Source: Iningainema tapete BLCC-T55
GTDB taxonomy: Bacteria > Cyanobacteriota > Cyanobacteriia > Cyanobacteriales > Nostocaceae
Assembly: GCF_014698965.1 (NCBI RefSeq)
Contig: NZ_JACXAE010000001.1
Coordinates: forward strand, 1-43,846
Direction of reading: 5' to 3'
Length of the DNA: 43,846 nt
In this document: positions 1 through 9,154 of the stretch, one piece after another
Numbering within the stretch: position 1 is the stretch's first letter
Layout: each line of letters starts with the position of its first letter
Program-made: the position numbers and the translations under genes
The notes under the pieces: model-generated
What the model saw: only the letters and a program-made list of their open reading frames with translations
The model's database searches: none
Told to the model about the DNA's origin: nothing

Positions 1-60
1 GCCAAGCTTACTTCTTTAGGACGTATTCATCCTGTTTCTACGGGCGTTGAACCCTCGTAA
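1..60 (+). CDS. C-terminal end of a TnpB-like IS200/IS605 protein (cut by window edge)
   Basis: Frame 1 is open from the first base and stops with TAA at 58-60, giving 20 residues that end in VSTGVEPS. The segment KLTSLGRIHPVSTG resembles the extreme C-terminus of cyanobacterial TnpB/OrfB proteins, and two hairpins typical of an IS200/IS605 right end follow directly. The catalytic and zinc-ribbon parts would lie outside the window, so it cannot be told whether the gene is intact. The call rests on a short tail plus context. Confidence 0.5.
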   Translation, partial: AKLTSLGRIHPVSTGVEPS

Positions 61-142
61 ATTGGCAACGGTATTGAACAAGTAACCTTTATAGTCGGTT
101 TGAACCGACTTGAGCTATTAGCCAAAAACTTTAGTTTTTGGC
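61..142 (+). mobile_element. Right-end hairpins of an IS200/IS605-like element
   Basis: Two inverted repeats follow the TnpB-like stop: AGTCGGTT/AACCGACT at 93-110 with a 2-nt spacer, and GCCAAAAAC/GTTTTTGGC at 121-142 with a 4-nt loop. Subterminal hairpins recognised by the Y1 transposase are a family hallmark, and the order stop codon, hairpin, TGAGCTATTAGCC, hairpin matches many cyanobacterial copies as I remember them. The exact cleavage site cannot be placed. The second hairpin lies 14 bases beyond the stop codon of the leftward KAP gene and may also end its transcript. Confidence 0.5.
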
Positions 143-155
143 TTCCTCATGATCG

Positions 156-1955
156 TCAGAGCCTTTTATCCTGCTGCCTTTTAGCGACAATTTCTTTAAG
201 TTCTTGCAAATGTTCTAAACTAATCAGCCATTCCTCTTCTGGAAGAGACTTATCTGAATTATTTTTATCTTGAAGAGCCGCCAAAGTTGCTACTTCACTC
301 TCAATTATTGAGAACGCTTTACCTTGAGATACAGCCGTTTTCAACACCTCAAACCTTACTGGTTCTTCTAGCCGATGCAACAACTGTGAAACGATGCGAC
401 TGATTCGGATTTCATTCCCAAAATCAAACATTGTGGTAGGTTCATCTTCAGGACGTAACAGTTGTTCACCTACATCAAACAAAGCTGTAACAATGGACGG
501 AATACTTTGAGGAGGAATTTCTTTTTCCGTGAAATTTTCCAGTCTTTCCAAAAATGCTCTTACTTGTGTTGTACCGTCAGGACGTATTTGATTAGCAAGT
601 TCTATAAGTTTTTCACCAAATGCCTTAGCATCATTAGCTGAAGCCAGGATAGCTTGTATTTCATTATCTGATAATTTACTTTCTGATAAAGTTAAGCGGA
701 AGTAAATAGGAAATATTTCATCACAGCATACACGCAGTTGCCTACACCATCTAGACTCTTGTGATTTTTTATATGAACTATTAGCCCAGACAAATTCTAA
801 TTTAGGGAAAAGGTTCATGAGCAGCTTTTTAACTGGCTCTTTATCTTGTTCTGGAAGTAAAGCAAGCCAAGAGTTATGCATATTTTGCAGTTCATCAAGT
901 GAGGAATTTTCTTCTCCAACAAAAGCATTTTTGTTTTTGCGAATGATGTCATATACCATTGGGCAAAAGACTCGCAGTGATTCAATAGCAATAAAATCAA
1001 CTGGGTTTACTTCCCCTTTTACGACTGGATATATAGCTGTTAAAGTGTTAGTCAAGCGAACCATGTCGCGGAGGTTAGTGATAAAGTGATCTATGCCTTG
1101 AAAGTAAACATTACCCCAGTAGGTTGGCTCAAATAACTCTTTGGGTGTGTCAGCAAGTACACTATTAAGCTTTTCAAAAAGTAGTCGGCGTATTGAGGTT
1201 TTATCTGGCTTAGGTAACTTAAAAGCAACTTGAACAATTTTGTCAAGGTAGGCTTCTGCTGATTCCCCCTGAACGTCTTTAAGTGCTTTGAAGACTGCTT
1301 GTTGATCAAAAACTAAGAGATAGACAACGTTAGTAAAATTCGGAATTGCTTTGAGGAGGCGAAATAGCTGCTTGATATCATCAGCATCAAGTCTATCAAT
1401 GTCGTCAATTGCTACTAATATTCTCCTATCCTGCCGAGTTAATGTAACTTCGACTTCTTCTTTTAACTCAGAAGCTTCCTTTTGTTTATCATCAAATGCT
1501 GTTGCTACTGCCCTGCCAACTTGAGCGTAAGGCAGAGGAATTTCCGCAACAACTTTAGCAAAATCAGATATTCTCTCTCTAATGCCTTTCGACACATATG
1601 TTTCTTTGGTAAGAACATTTTGTAATTGGTCAAAAAAGCGCCGCGTGATATCTTGGTATCCAGAAAACAACCAGGGATTGAAGGGAACAACAATTGGTTG
1701 CTCTTCTTCTGGCTTTTGTTTTAGATAATGAACTATAAAGTTCATTAGTGTGGATTTGCCTGAACCCCAAGAACCGTACACTGCCATTACGAACCCTTCA
1801 GCAACGCTCATGTTGCAAATACTCTCCGCCAGATGCTGGGCAAAGGGTGCATATCCCAGTCGATCCTGTTGCGGCTCAACTAAGGGATTGTCTGGTGCTA
1901 TTTGATTAATTTCTGTAGTTTCTTCTGTAGTTTCTGTAGTTTCTGTCTTTGCCAT
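156..1955 (-). CDS. KAP family P-loop NTPase
   Basis: About 599 residues from the ATG at 1955; a GTG at 1970 would add five residues, and neither start has a clear ribosome site. Near the N-terminus lies a Walker A loop, GSWGSGKST, and about 120 residues later a Walker B strand, ILVAIDDIDRLD, with the paired aspartates usual in KAP ATPases. The segment LFRLLKAIPNFTNVVYLLVFD fits the sensor strand after it. Many KAP proteins carry membrane segments between Walker A and B; here only a weakly hydrophobic stretch (PYAQVGRAVATAF) is seen, so the protein is probably soluble. The N-terminus is Thr/Glu-rich from a short DNA repeat. KAP NTPases occur in membrane-linked and antiphage contexts, but the substrate here is unknown. 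It stands alone beside a transposon end. Confidence 0.8.
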   Translation of the reverse strand: MAKTETTETTEETTEINQIAPDNPLVEPQQDRLGYAPFAQHLAESICNMSVAEGFVMAVYGSWGSGKSTLMNFIVHYLKQKPEEEQPIVVPFNPWLFSGYQDITRRFFDQLQNVLTKETYVSKGIRERISDFAKVVAEIPLPYAQVGRAVATAFDDKQKEASELKEEVEVTLTRQDRRILVAIDDIDRLDADDIKQLFRLLKAIPNFTNVVYLLVFDQQAVFKALKDVQGESAEAYLDKIVQVAFKLPKPDKTSIRRLLFEKLNSVLADTPKELFEPTYWGNVYFQGIDHFITNLRDMVRLTNTLTAIYPVVKGEVNPVDFIAIESLRVFCPMVYDIIRKNKNAFVGEENSSLDELQNMHNSWLALLPEQDKEPVKKLLMNLFPKLEFVWANSSYKKSQESRWCRQLRVCCDEIFPIYFRLTLSESKLSDNEIQAILASANDAKAFGEKLIELANQIRPDGTTQVRAFLERLENFTEKEIPPQSIPSIVTALFDVGEQLLRPEDEPTTMFDFGNEIRISRIVSQLLHRLEEPVRFEVLKTAVSQGKAFSIIESEVATLAALQDKNNSDKSLPEEEWLISLEHLQELKEIVAKRQQDKRL

Positions 1956-2001
1956 CGGGAATTTCCACACTCATACCGCAATCTTGGCACAGCTACTAGG
2001 T

Positions 2002-2028
2002 TAGACATTGCCTTCCTTACGATAGAAT
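2002..2028 (+). promoter_or_regulatory. Candidate sigma70-type promoter of menB
   Basis: TAGACA at 2002-2007 (five of six to TTGACA) and TAGAAT at 2023-2028 (five of six to TATAAT) lie 25 bases upstream of the menB ATG. The 15-base spacer is short, so this is only a candidate. Confidence 0.25.
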
Positions 2029-2053
2029 TCTGACATTTGAAAATTTCATCACT

Positions 2054-2887
2054 ATGCAAATTGACTGGCAAACTGCGAAAACTTACGAAGATATTTTGTA
2101 TCACAAAGCTGATGGTATTGCCAAAATCACTATCAACCGTCCCCACAAACGCAATGCTTTTCGTCCCAAAACTGTATTTGAACTGTATGATGCTTTCTGT
2201 GATGCTCGTGAAGATCCTACAATAGGTGTTGTATTATTTACTGGATCTGGACCACATACTGATGGGAAATATGCCTTCTGCTCCGGAGGCGATCAAAGTG
2301 TAAGGGGACACGCGGGTTATGTGGACGATGATGGTGTCCCTCGCTTGAATGTGCTGGATTTACAACGTCTAATTCGTTCTATTCCAAAAGTTGTAATTGC
2401 GCTTGTGGCTGGGTATGCGATCGGTGGTGGACACGTCTTACACTTAATTTGTGACCTTACAATTGCCGCCGATAATGCCATTTTCGGACAAACTGGTCCC
2501 AAAGTGGGTAGTTTCGATGGTGGATTTGGTGCTAGTTATCTTGCCCGCATTGTTGGACAGAAAAAGGCACGAGAAATTTGGTTTCTTTGTCGCCAGTATA
2601 ATGCTCAACAAGCTTTAGAAATGGGCTTAGTTAATAGTGTTGTTCCAGTGGAACAACTAGAAGCAGAAGGTATCAGTTGGGCGCAAGAAATTTTAGAAAA
2701 AAGTCCCATTGCCATTCGCTGTTTAAAAGCTGCATTTAACGCTGACTGTGACGGACAAGTTGGTTTACAAGAACTTGCTGGAAATGCAACTTTACTTTAT
2801 TACATGACACAAGAAGGAGCGGAAGGAAAACAGGCGTTTTTAGAAAAGCGTCCACCTAATTTTCGCTCTTTTCCTTGGCTGCCATAG
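2054..2887 (+). CDS. menB: 1,4-dihydroxy-2-naphthoyl-CoA synthase
   Basis: 277 residues, the usual MenB length, colinear with E. coli MenB. The crotonase-fold enzyme closes the second ring of the naphthoquinone by an intramolecular Claisen condensation of O-succinylbenzoyl-CoA. In cyanobacteria this step leads to phylloquinone, the photosystem I electron carrier. Diagnostic segments are [10 protein letters not shown] (oxyanion and substrate loop), [38 protein letters not shown] and the C-terminal KRPPNF. The glycine in SFDGG is the position associated with the bicarbonate-using class. No other men gene is adjacent, and the gene appears monocistronic, with a palindromic repeat right after its stop codon. 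Confidence 0.96.
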   Translation: MQIDWQTAKTYEDILYHKADGIAKITINRPHKRNAFRPKTVFELYDAFCDAREDPTIGVVLFTGSGPHTDGKYAFCSGGDQSVRGHAGYVDDDGVPRLNVLDLQRLIRSIPKVVIALVAGYAIGGGHVLHLICDLTIAADNAIFGQTGPKVGSFDGGFGASYLARIVGQKKAREIWFLCRQYNAQQALEMGLVNSVVPVEQLEAEGISWAQEILEKSPIAIRCLKAAFNADCDGQVGLQELAGNATLLYYMTQEGAEGKQAFLEKRPPNFRSFPWLP

Positions 2888-2964
2888 AATCTTATTTGGT
2901 TTATAAAGCGCTCAGAAACCCGGTTTCTTGGAGAAACCGGGTTTCTCAATTGAGGATTGCTATA
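2887..2964. repeat. Dispersed palindromic element, family B, copy 1
   Basis: Its core is a perfect 15-bp inverted repeat, AGAAACCCGGTTTCT (2914-2928) and its complement (2932-2946), with a TGG loop. Each arm is itself nearly palindromic. Left flank AATCTTATTTGGTTT and right flank AGGATTGCTATA recur in the copy near 16808-16905, which suggests a unit of about 80-95 bp. It starts at the last base of the menB stop codon and may serve as its terminator. Confidence 0.75.
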
Positions 2965-3039
2965 TTTGGTATTGACATTGCTGAGAATCACACCAAAATA
3001 GTGTTTGGGCGATTTATATTTTTCTGTTTTTACATAGAA

Positions 3040-3372
3040 CTATTTTGTTAAAACCTGAAGTTCCTGTTGTTGGGAAGAGCAAGCAGGTGTTTGCTCAAAA
3101 GTAGCTAGTGCGGGTTTATTTAAACCTGAAACTGCTAGCGGTGTTGCATCGGGCAAACTCCAAACATCTTCCAAACTTTCCCATGAGGGTGCAAATGGTG
3201 GAAGTGCCAATGAGCAAGCTTTCCAATTTGCTTGTACTGGCGCTCCCAGTTGTTGGCAAACCCCTCCACGACGTCCCTCTGGCTGGTAATAACGACAATA
3301 TCTACAGGCAGAAGTTAACGATTTAATGTGTTTCATATTGATTGCCGTTTCAGGCTGGTTTTCATCTTTCAT
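3040..3372 (-). CDS. Small conserved-looking Cys protein of unknown function
   Basis: 110 residues. The central part is Cys-rich and looks like a compact conserved domain: SACRYCRYYQPEGRRGGVC, then QQLGAPVQANWKACSLALPP. It holds a CxxC pair, a third Cys about 15 residues later and a fourth about 15 further on, a spacing that could bind a metal or an iron-sulfur cluster. The C-terminus is Ser/Gln-rich and probably flexible. I recall similar short cyanobacterial proteins annotated only as hypothetical. An internal ATG at residue 13 (MKHIKSL) is another possible start. No signal peptide or membrane segment is seen. It is transcribed away from lepA with a long gap on that side. Confidence 0.65.
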   Translation of the reverse strand: MKDENQPETAINMKHIKSLTSACRYCRYYQPEGRRGGVCQQLGAPVQANWKACSLALPPFAPSWESLEDVWSLPDATPLAVSGLNKPALATFEQTPACSSQQQELQVLTK

Positions 3373-3741
3373 TGTGCTTCTACTTAGAAATACGGGATCA
3401 ACGCAAAAACCTTGATTTTATATATGTTTTAGCGATCCCAAGGAAAAAGTTAACTTTATAATCTCTTTAGCTTTGTGTTATATTTGGCAATTGTTTTGTT
3501 AACAATGTGATACAAATGTAATTGAGGTTTAAGCATAATTACCTTTGATTAAAAAACATTGGGGATCAACGCTTATGCTCAATATATCGATTCAAATATC
3601 ATCTCAACTTCAACCTTAAGAAACAGCTTTAAATGCTGACTCGGCTGTATCAGTGGGCTGAGTTAAGATCAAAAAGGTAATATGTAAAAATACCAAACAC
3701 GTATAATACTTCTACCTACAGAGGGATGAAGTCATACAATA

Positions 3742-3774
3742 AGATCCCCGACTTCTTTAAGAATTCGGGGATCT
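3742..3774. repeat. Palindromic repeat with GATCCCCGA arms
   Basis: Arms AGATCCCCGA (3742-3751) and TCGGGGATCT (3765-3774) pair perfectly. With the inner TTCTT/AAGAA they make a stem of about 16 bp with one mismatch. This sequence type is common between cyanobacterial genes. Confidence 0.65.
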
Positions 3775-3818
3775 GGTTAACTCTACTGTTTCAAAAAATG
3801 TTTGTTGGATACTGGTGG

Positions 3819-3843
3819 AGAGACGCCCCACCGGGGCGTCTCT
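3819..3843. repeat. Dispersed palindrome, family A (GAGACGCCCC type); possible lepA terminator
   Basis: A perfect 11-bp stem, AGAGACGCCCC/GGGGCGTCTCT, with an ACC loop, 16 bases beyond the lepA stop. Related palindromes lie at 11486-11510, 24020-24048, 29203-29233 and 38397-38427. Confidence 0.7.
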
Positions 3844-3859
3844 ACGATGATAATATAAT

Positions 3860-5671
3860 TTATTCTTGATCTAAGCGGAGTACTGCCATAAATGCTTCTT
3901 GGGGAACATCTACTGTACCTACTGATTTCATCCGCTTTTTACCTTTTGCTTGTTTCTGCAACAGTTTCTTCTTACGGCTAATGTCACCGCCGTAGCACTT
4001 GGCAAGTACGTCTTTACGTAATGCGGGTATATGTTCGCTGGCGATGACTTTGCTACCAATGGAGGCTTGAATTGGTACTTTGAATTGATGACGGGGAATC
4101 AGTTCTTTGAGTTTTTCTGCCATCGATCGCCCAACGTTGTATGCTTTATCCCGGTGGACTATCATTGCCAAAGAATCGACTGGATCGCCATTGATCATGA
4201 TATCTAGCTTAACTAGGGGATTTTCTCGGTAGCCAATTAGGTGATATTCCATACTGGCATAACCTCGCGATCGCGACTTCATCTGATCGAAAAAGTCGGT
4301 GACAACTTCTGCCAGTGGTAACTCATAAGTAAGTGTAGTGCGTCCTTGGGTGAGATATTTCATGTCCTTAAACACACCCCGCCGATTTTGCGCCAACTCC
4401 ATTAAAGTGCCGACATAAGTTTCCGGCGTAATCATATCTACCTGAACATAGGGTTCTTCTATTTTTTCGCGATCATTAGGAGAAGGTAAGTGGCTGGGGT
4501 TGTCAATGTAGAGTACCTCACCTTTGTTGGTTGTTACCTGGTAAACTACTGATGGGGCTGTAATAATTAAATCTAAATTGTACTCACGTTCCAAACGTTC
4601 TTGGACAATTTCCATGTGTAGCAAACCTAAGAAGCCACAACGGAAGCCAAAGCCCATAGCGCTGGAAGTTTCGGGTTCATAATGTAGGGCTGCATCGTTG
4701 AGTCTAAGCTTTTCTAAGGCTTCCCGTAAGTCTTCAAATTGATCGGCATCAATGGGGAACATCCCGCAAAAAACCATCGGGTTTGCTTCGGTGTAACCAG
4801 GTAAAGGTTCTGCTGCTTTTTTGGCAGTTAGGGTAATTGTGTCTCCTACCCTAGCATCAGCTACAGCTCTAATTGCCGCTGATAAATAGCCTACTTCTCC
4901 GGCGTGCAGTTCGTCTACTTGCTTTTGGGTCGGTGAAAGTACGCCTAATTCGTCAATTTCGTATTCTTTACCAGACGCCATCAAGTAGACGCGATCGCCT
5001 TTTTTTACAGTCCCATCCATCACCCGGAAATACACAATCACTCCCCGGTAACTATCATAGTAACTGTCAAAAATTAACGCTCGTAATGGCTCACTTACCG
5101 TATTACGTGGCGGTGGTACACGCTCTACAATTGATTCTAAAATTTCGTCAATCCCAATCCCTTCTTTAGCCGAAGCCAAAATTGCGCCACTACAATCTAA
5201 ACCAATAATTTCTTCGATTTCGCCAACCACTCTATCGGGCTCTGCCCCTGGCAAATCAATTTTATTCAGAACCGGGATAATTTCTAGATTATGCTCTAAA
5301 GCTAAATATACATTTGCCAAGGTTTGTGCTTCTACACCTTGAGAGGCGTCTACTACCAATAATGCGCCTTCACAAGCGGCAAGACTACGGGATACCTCAT
5401 ACGAAAAATCCACATGCCCTGGAGTATCTATTAAATTAAGTACATATTGTTGCCCATTTTTTGCCGTATAATTCATTCGGGCAGCTTGTAGCTTAATAGT
5501 AATACCTCGCTCCCGTTCCAGATCCATGTTGTCGAGAAACTGTTCCTTCATCTGCCGCTGCTCTACTGTACCAGTGACTTGCAGCAAGCGGTCAGCGAGA
5601 GTGGATTTCCCGTGGTCAATGTGAGCAATAATACAAAAATTGCGAATGCGAGCTGCGGGAACGTCAGTCAT
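3860..5671 (-). CDS. lepA: Translation elongation factor 4 (LepA GTPase)
   Basis: 603 residues, the normal LepA length. It is a ribosome-associated GTPase related to EF-G that acts on stalled or mistranslocated ribosomes. The G domain shows [15 protein letters not shown] (G1), [11 protein letters not shown] (G2), DTPGHVDF (G3) and NKIDLPGA (G4). EF-G-like domains follow, for example [14 protein letters not shown]. The LepA-specific basic C-terminal domain is present ([20 protein letters not shown]). The start [19 protein letters not shown] fits the family. It lies divergent from the small gene at 5941 with about 270 bases between them. Nothing looks damaged. Confidence 0.97.
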   Translation of the reverse strand: MTDVPAARIRNFCIIAHIDHGKSTLADRLLQVTGTVEQRQMKEQFLDNMDLERERGITIKLQAARMNYTAKNGQQYVLNLIDTPGHVDFSYEVSRSLAACEGALLVVDASQGVEAQTLANVYLALEHNLEIIPVLNKIDLPGAEPDRVVGEIEEIIGLDCSGAILASAKEGIGIDEILESIVERVPPPRNTVSEPLRALIFDSYYDSYRGVIVYFRVMDGTVKKGDRVYLMASGKEYEIDELGVLSPTQKQVDELHAGEVGYLSAAIRAVADARVGDTITLTAKKAAEPLPGYTEANPMVFCGMFPIDADQFEDLREALEKLRLNDAALHYEPETSSAMGFGFRCGFLGLLHMEIVQERLEREYNLDLIITAPSVVYQVTTNKGEVLYIDNPSHLPSPNDREKIEEPYVQVDMITPETYVGTLMELAQNRRGVFKDMKYLTQGRTTLTYELPLAEVVTDFFDQMKSRSRGYASMEYHLIGYRENPLVKLDIMINGDPVDSLAMIVHRDKAYNVGRSMAEKLKELIPRHQFKVPIQASIGSKVIASEHIPALRKDVLAKCYGGDISRKKKLLQKQAKGKKRMKSVGTVDVPQEAFMAVLRLDQE

Positions 5672-5940
5672 ATACTTTTTTGCTGTATTCAGCCGTCAAG
5701 ATGAAAAAAACAATATACTTAACGTATTTTAATGCTTTATTTGCCAGAGTAGGGAGTGGGAGAGTGAAGGAGTAAATGATATAAAACAATGGCTGCTGGT
5801 ATTCGTGCAATAGAGGCGTACAATAACATCAAGAAGTGGTATTACAGACACCATATGTGGTTTGTCTATGGCAGCCCGGTTGTGTGAGTCAAGCCACTTA
5901 ACAAAGCCTTTGTCCAAAACGTTTCTGAGTATATTACCAT

Positions 5941-6177
5941 ATGAATATGAAAGAGAAAGCTACCGAAGCGGAGCTAAGACAACCCGATAAGGTAGAAATT
6001 GCCGTTCGTTTGGATGCGGAATTGCTAGAACAAATTCAGCATTTAACTAATGACCCTAGTAAAGTGATCGAGGTAGCGATTCGTCAATGGTTGAGAGGTG
6101 ACACCCCAAGAGATGACGAATTGACGCGCACACCTTATCGCAAACCTTTACCGCCTCGGGGTGAATGGAATGATTAA
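5941..6177 (+). CDS. Small ribbon-helix-helix-like protein
   Basis: 78 residues. The segment KVEIAVRLDAELLEQIQHL followed by KVIEVAIRQWLRG fits a beta strand plus two helices, as in ribbon-helix-helix DNA-binding proteins of the CopG/Arc type. The tail is charged and proline-rich (PYRKPLPPRGEWND). Such proteins are often antitoxins or autoregulators, but no toxin gene follows: the next gene is a histidine kinase 150 bases on. A second in-frame ATG two codons later is an alternative start, and no strong ribosome site separates them. The fold is inferred from pattern only. Confidence 0.6.
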   Translation: MNMKEKATEAELRQPDKVEIAVRLDAELLEQIQHLTNDPSKVIEVAIRQWLRGDTPRDDELTRTPYRKPLPPRGEWND

Positions 6178-6329
6178 GAATTGTTAAATTTTTTCTCATT
6201 AACCTGAAAATAACCAAAAAATGCCAATAATTCCTGAATAAGATTGCTAAGGCTGTAAGAATTTATGCCAAACTTGATGCAGCTCAAGCAAAGATTTTTT
6301 AGTCGCTATTTATTTATCCAACTCGAGAC

Positions 6330-8054
6330 ATGAGTATTACTGCTAATTCCCAACTGCCAAATTTATCAAAGAATCAGGAAGCGATTACCAGTAACACTAA
6401 TGGCTCCTTGGCAAAGATAGGAGCCGAGTTGGTGTACACACAAGATGCGACAGGGCGTTACCTAACGTTTTATTGGCAAAAATCTGAGGAAATAGTAATT
6501 GAAGCAAGCCAGGAAACCTTTGCTCCAGTAGACAAAATTGGATACTTGGAATTTTTGCAGCGAATTTTAAAAAATCTCACACCACAAAGGTATCAGTGCT
6601 GGTTTAGCTATCATCGCCATTTGTATGAATGGGATTTAACTATTACTCCAATTCTACCGAGATTGGGGAGTGCTGCAACAACAGTTTTGGTGATGGGAAG
6701 GCTGCTGCAAGTCGAAAGTGAATCGTCAAAAAAGGTAGCTGCTCCTCAACCGACACAACAGCAGCTAGCTTTGCGATCGCAGCAACACCAGAAACTAGTT
6801 AACCAAATTACCAGAAATATTAGACGTACACTAGACCTAGATATTATCTGGCAACAAACAGTAGATTCTTTGGGGCAAGCTTTAGAAATAGAGCGTTGTA
6901 TTATCTGTCCTTATCAACCCGCTAGCACAAAAGTGCAGGTGATAGCAGAGTATCATCGTCCAACAGTAGTTGACTCAATGCTTGGCTTAGAAATCGATCT
7001 AGCTCAAGTGCCTGGTTTTAGCTGTGCATTGTCAACCTTAGAACCAATTGTAGTCGAAAACCCTCAACTGCCTCAATTTGAGCAGCAGAGAATGTTGTTG
7101 GTTGCTACTTGTTACCAAGATCAACCCAATGGATTGATCTGTGTTACTATCTCTAACCAATGTGCTGGAATTACAGCAGATGAACTAGAACTAGCAAAAG
7201 ATGTAGCAGATCAGCTAGGAACAGCCATAGCTCATGCTACTCTCTATAGAGAACTAGAAGCAGCAAGTCAACAAGCTGAAGAAGCAACCCGTCGTATTCG
7301 TGAGTTTCTTGCCAACGTCACTCATGAACTCCGCACGCCACTTAACGGCATTATCGGCTTTTTAAAGCTGATTTTGGAGGGAATGGCAGACGATCCAGAA
7401 GAACAAACACAATTTCTTCAAGAAGCTCACAAATCTTCACTATATCTACTTGACATTATTAATGACATTTTAGATATCGCCAGAATTGAAGCTGACAAAA
7501 TGGAGCTAGAGTTGCGCTCCATAAAACTGGATGAGCTATTTAGTGATGTGGAAAATTTCATGCGCATTCAGGCAGAACAAAGAAATCTCAGCTTTGGGAT
7601 GCAAATGCCTGATACTTGTGATGAAATCATGATCTACGGTGACTACCAACGCCTAAAGCAAGTGATGCTGAATCTACTTGGTAATGCAATTAAATTTACT
7701 CACGAAGGCGGGGTAACCGTCACTGCTGATGTGGTACGCAAGAAAGTAATATTTCAAGACCAGCAATTTCCTGGTATGGTGAGAGTACGTGTTGCTGACA
7801 CTGGCATTGGTGTTTCCCTAGACAAACAAGACAAATTGTTTCAATTGTTCTCTCAAGTCGATAGTTCTCGCACTCGCCAGTATGGCGGTACGGGCTTAGG
7901 ATTGGCTATATCCCAAAAACTAGTAGAAGCAATGGGCGGAGAAGTTAATTTTTACAGTTTGGGTGAAGGACTCGGTTCAACAGTCACCTTCACCGTACCA
8001 CTTTATCAACAACCAGTTATGGTTTCAACTTCAGAAACTAATTGCCCTGAGTAG
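6330..8054 (+). CDS. GAF-domain sensor histidine kinase
   Basis: 574 residues, no membrane segment, so probably cytoplasmic. Order: a PAS-like N-terminal region (about 30-125), a GAF domain (about 165-305), a short coiled linker, HisKA with the phospho-acceptor His332 in THELRTPLNG, and a HATPase_c domain. The ATPase boxes are all visible: N box near 446-457 (MLNLLGNAIKFT), G1 at 490-494 (DTGIG), F box near 503-509 and G2 at 519-524 (GGTGLG). No receiver domain is fused, and no response regulator lies nearby, so the partner is elsewhere. The GAF domain has several cysteines but not the usual bilin-binding context, so phytochrome-like sensing is not supported. The TAG stop sits inside a palindromic repeat. 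Confidence 0.9.
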   Translation: MSITANSQLPNLSKNQEAITSNTNGSLAKIGAELVYTQDATGRYLTFYWQKSEEIVIEASQETFAPVDKIGYLEFLQRILKNLTPQRYQCWFSYHRHLYEWDLTITPILPRLGSAATTVLVMGRLLQVESESSKKVAAPQPTQQQLALRSQQHQKLVNQITRNIRRTLDLDIIWQQTVDSLGQALEIERCIICPYQPASTKVQVIAEYHRPTVVDSMLGLEIDLAQVPGFSCALSTLEPIVVENPQLPQFEQQRMLLVATCYQDQPNGLICVTISNQCAGITADELELAKDVADQLGTAIAHATLYRELEAASQQAEEATRRIREFLANVTHELRTPLNGIIGFLKLILEGMADDPEEQTQFLQEAHKSSLYLLDIINDILDIARIEADKMELELRSIKLDELFSDVENFMRIQAEQRNLSFGMQMPDTCDEIMIYGDYQRLKQVMLNLLGNAIKFTHEGGVTVTADVVRKKVIFQDQQFPGMVRVRVADTGIGVSLDKQDKLFQLFSQVDSSRTRQYGGTGLGLAISQKLVEAMGGEVNFYSLGEGLGSTVTFTVPLYQQPVMVSTSETNCPE

Positions 8055-8081
8055 GGGTATGGCAATGCCTTTGCCCCTACT
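8050..8081. repeat. Palindromic repeat overlapping a stop codon
   Basis: Arms AGTAGGGG (8050-8057) and CCCCTACT (8074-8081), with an inner GGCAATGCC stem. The histidine-kinase TAG (8052-8054) lies in the left arm. It may act as the terminator. Confidence 0.55.
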
Positions 8082-8119
8082 GTGGACTAAACTAGGAAAA
8101 GTGAACTCAAAGTGATTGT

Positions 8120-8758
8120 ATGACAGCACGCGAGTTATTCCAAACCGCTTACGAAAGTCGTTACACTTGGGATGAAAACTTTCCCGGTTATAGTGCAGAT
8201 GTGCAACTGGTGCAAGGTACAGAAGTTTATAGAGGAAAAATTCGTATTAACCGTGATTTGAGTGTAGAGGTTTCCGGTGTTGGAGATGAACAAGTACATG
8301 AAGGTATTTATACTCAGTTACGAGATATCATAACCCATCGTCAACGCATTCCTTTTGAGCAGTCTCATGGCAACTTAGAGTTTACCGTATTAGCAACAGA
8401 TGACACTGGAGCAGTAGAAATTCAAGTCAAGGGTGACTCAATGGGTTCTAATTATAAAATCCGAGACACGTTAATTTGTCAAGTACGTCGAGTAATGGGT
8501 CGTATGGCGTTTGTAATTGATACTCACGAAATCATGGATACTGGTTCTGGCTACGTTGCAACTCGCTACGATGCTGTCTTCCACAACGCAAAAACTAATG
8601 AGGTTACTAGTATCATTAAATTTGAAGATACTTATGAAAAAGTGGGTGACTATTACGTGGTGAGTAAGCAGGTTCTACGAGAGTATCAAAATGACACCCC
8701 TAACACAACTGAGTTTAGCTACTTTAATATTAGGTTACTAGAACCAGCCACTGTTTAA
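8120..8758 (+). CDS. DUF3386 family protein
   Basis: 212 residues. It matches the cyanobacterial DUF3386 family as I recall it: an N-terminal MTARELFQTAYESRYTWDEN, then GYSADVQLVQGTEVYRGKIR, and a C-terminal beta-rich half ending FSYFNIRLLEP. No signal peptide, membrane segment or catalytic motif stands out, and the function is unknown. It follows the histidine kinase by 65 bases on the same strand but is separated from it by a palindromic repeat, so co-transcription is uncertain. Confidence 0.8.
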   Translation: MTARELFQTAYESRYTWDENFPGYSADVQLVQGTEVYRGKIRINRDLSVEVSGVGDEQVHEGIYTQLRDIITHRQRIPFEQSHGNLEFTVLATDDTGAVEIQVKGDSMGSNYKIRDTLICQVRRVMGRMAFVIDTHEIMDTGSGYVATRYDAVFHNAKTNEVTSIIKFEDTYEKVGDYYVVSKQVLREYQNDTPNTTEFSYFNIRLLEPATV

Positions 8759-8855
8759 CCATTTGTCAAAAGTCAGAATCAAGAACGGGGTAATTAGTCT
8801 AGGATCGAGTTAATAAAAGTTGAAAATAAAAGTTTTCTAGCCCAAAGAGGAACCT

Positions 8856-9086
8856 ATGGAACTAACAGCGCAGAATGTCGAGACAGTTTTGGATGAAATG
8901 CGTCCTTACCTCATGTCTGATGGTGGTAATGTGGAACTGGTAGAACTAGATGGTCCTGTTGTCAAATTACGTTTGCAAGGTGCTTGTGGTTCTTGCCCTA
9001 GTTCCACAATGACTTTAAGAATGGGACTTGAGCGTCGCTTACGGGAAATGATTCCAGAAATTGCCGAAGTTGAACAAGTTATCTAA
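8856..9086 (+). CDS. nfu: NifU C-terminal-domain iron-sulfur scaffold (Nfu)
   Basis: 76 residues, a free-standing Nfu domain. It carries the CxxC cluster ligand pair (C44, C47) in [18 protein letters not shown], which on a dimer holds a [4Fe-4S] cluster for transfer to apoproteins. In cyanobacteria Nfu is regarded as a main scaffold, including for photosystem I clusters. The start has a good ribosome site, AGAGG at 8846-8850, five bases before the ATG. The rest of the NifU architecture (IscU-like and ferredoxin-like parts) is absent, as expected for housekeeping Nfu rather than nitrogenase NifU. Confidence 0.92.
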   Translation: MELTAQNVETVLDEMRPYLMSDGGNVELVELDGPVVKLRLQGACGSCPSSTMTLRMGLERRLREMIPEIAEVEQVI

Positions 9087-9113
9087 GAACTAGGGAATAG
9101 GGCATCGGGAAGG

Positions 9114-9148
9114 GATAATGGTTAATGGTTAATGGCTAATGGCTAATA
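9114..9148. repeat. STRR heptamer array (5 units)
   Basis: Five tandem 7-mers: GATAATG, GTTAATG, GTTAATG, GCTAATG, GCTAATA. This is the short tandemly repeated type known from heterocystous cyanobacteria. A second C-rich run (CCCCATT type) lies at about 9224-9242. Confidence 0.8.
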
Positions 9149-9154
9149 ACAATT

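Larger units (their letters stand above)
3373..3859. other. Intergenic region with two palindromic repeats
   Basis: 487 bases between the start of the leftward Cys protein and the stop codon of leftward lepA. AT-rich, with no convincing coding frame. It holds the palindromes at 3742-3774 and 3819-3843. The motif GGGATCAACGC occurs twice (near 3390 and near 3563). The rest shows nothing I can assign. Confidence 0.6.

Noticed and set aside
5729-5917. 62-residue minus-strand frame between lepA and the small RHH-like gene
   Set aside because: No ribosome site, unlikely composition and it occupies the shared promoter region.
6330-8054. Phytochrome-like bilin binding by the GAF kinase
   Set aside because: The GAF cysteines are not in a recognisable chromophore-binding context.
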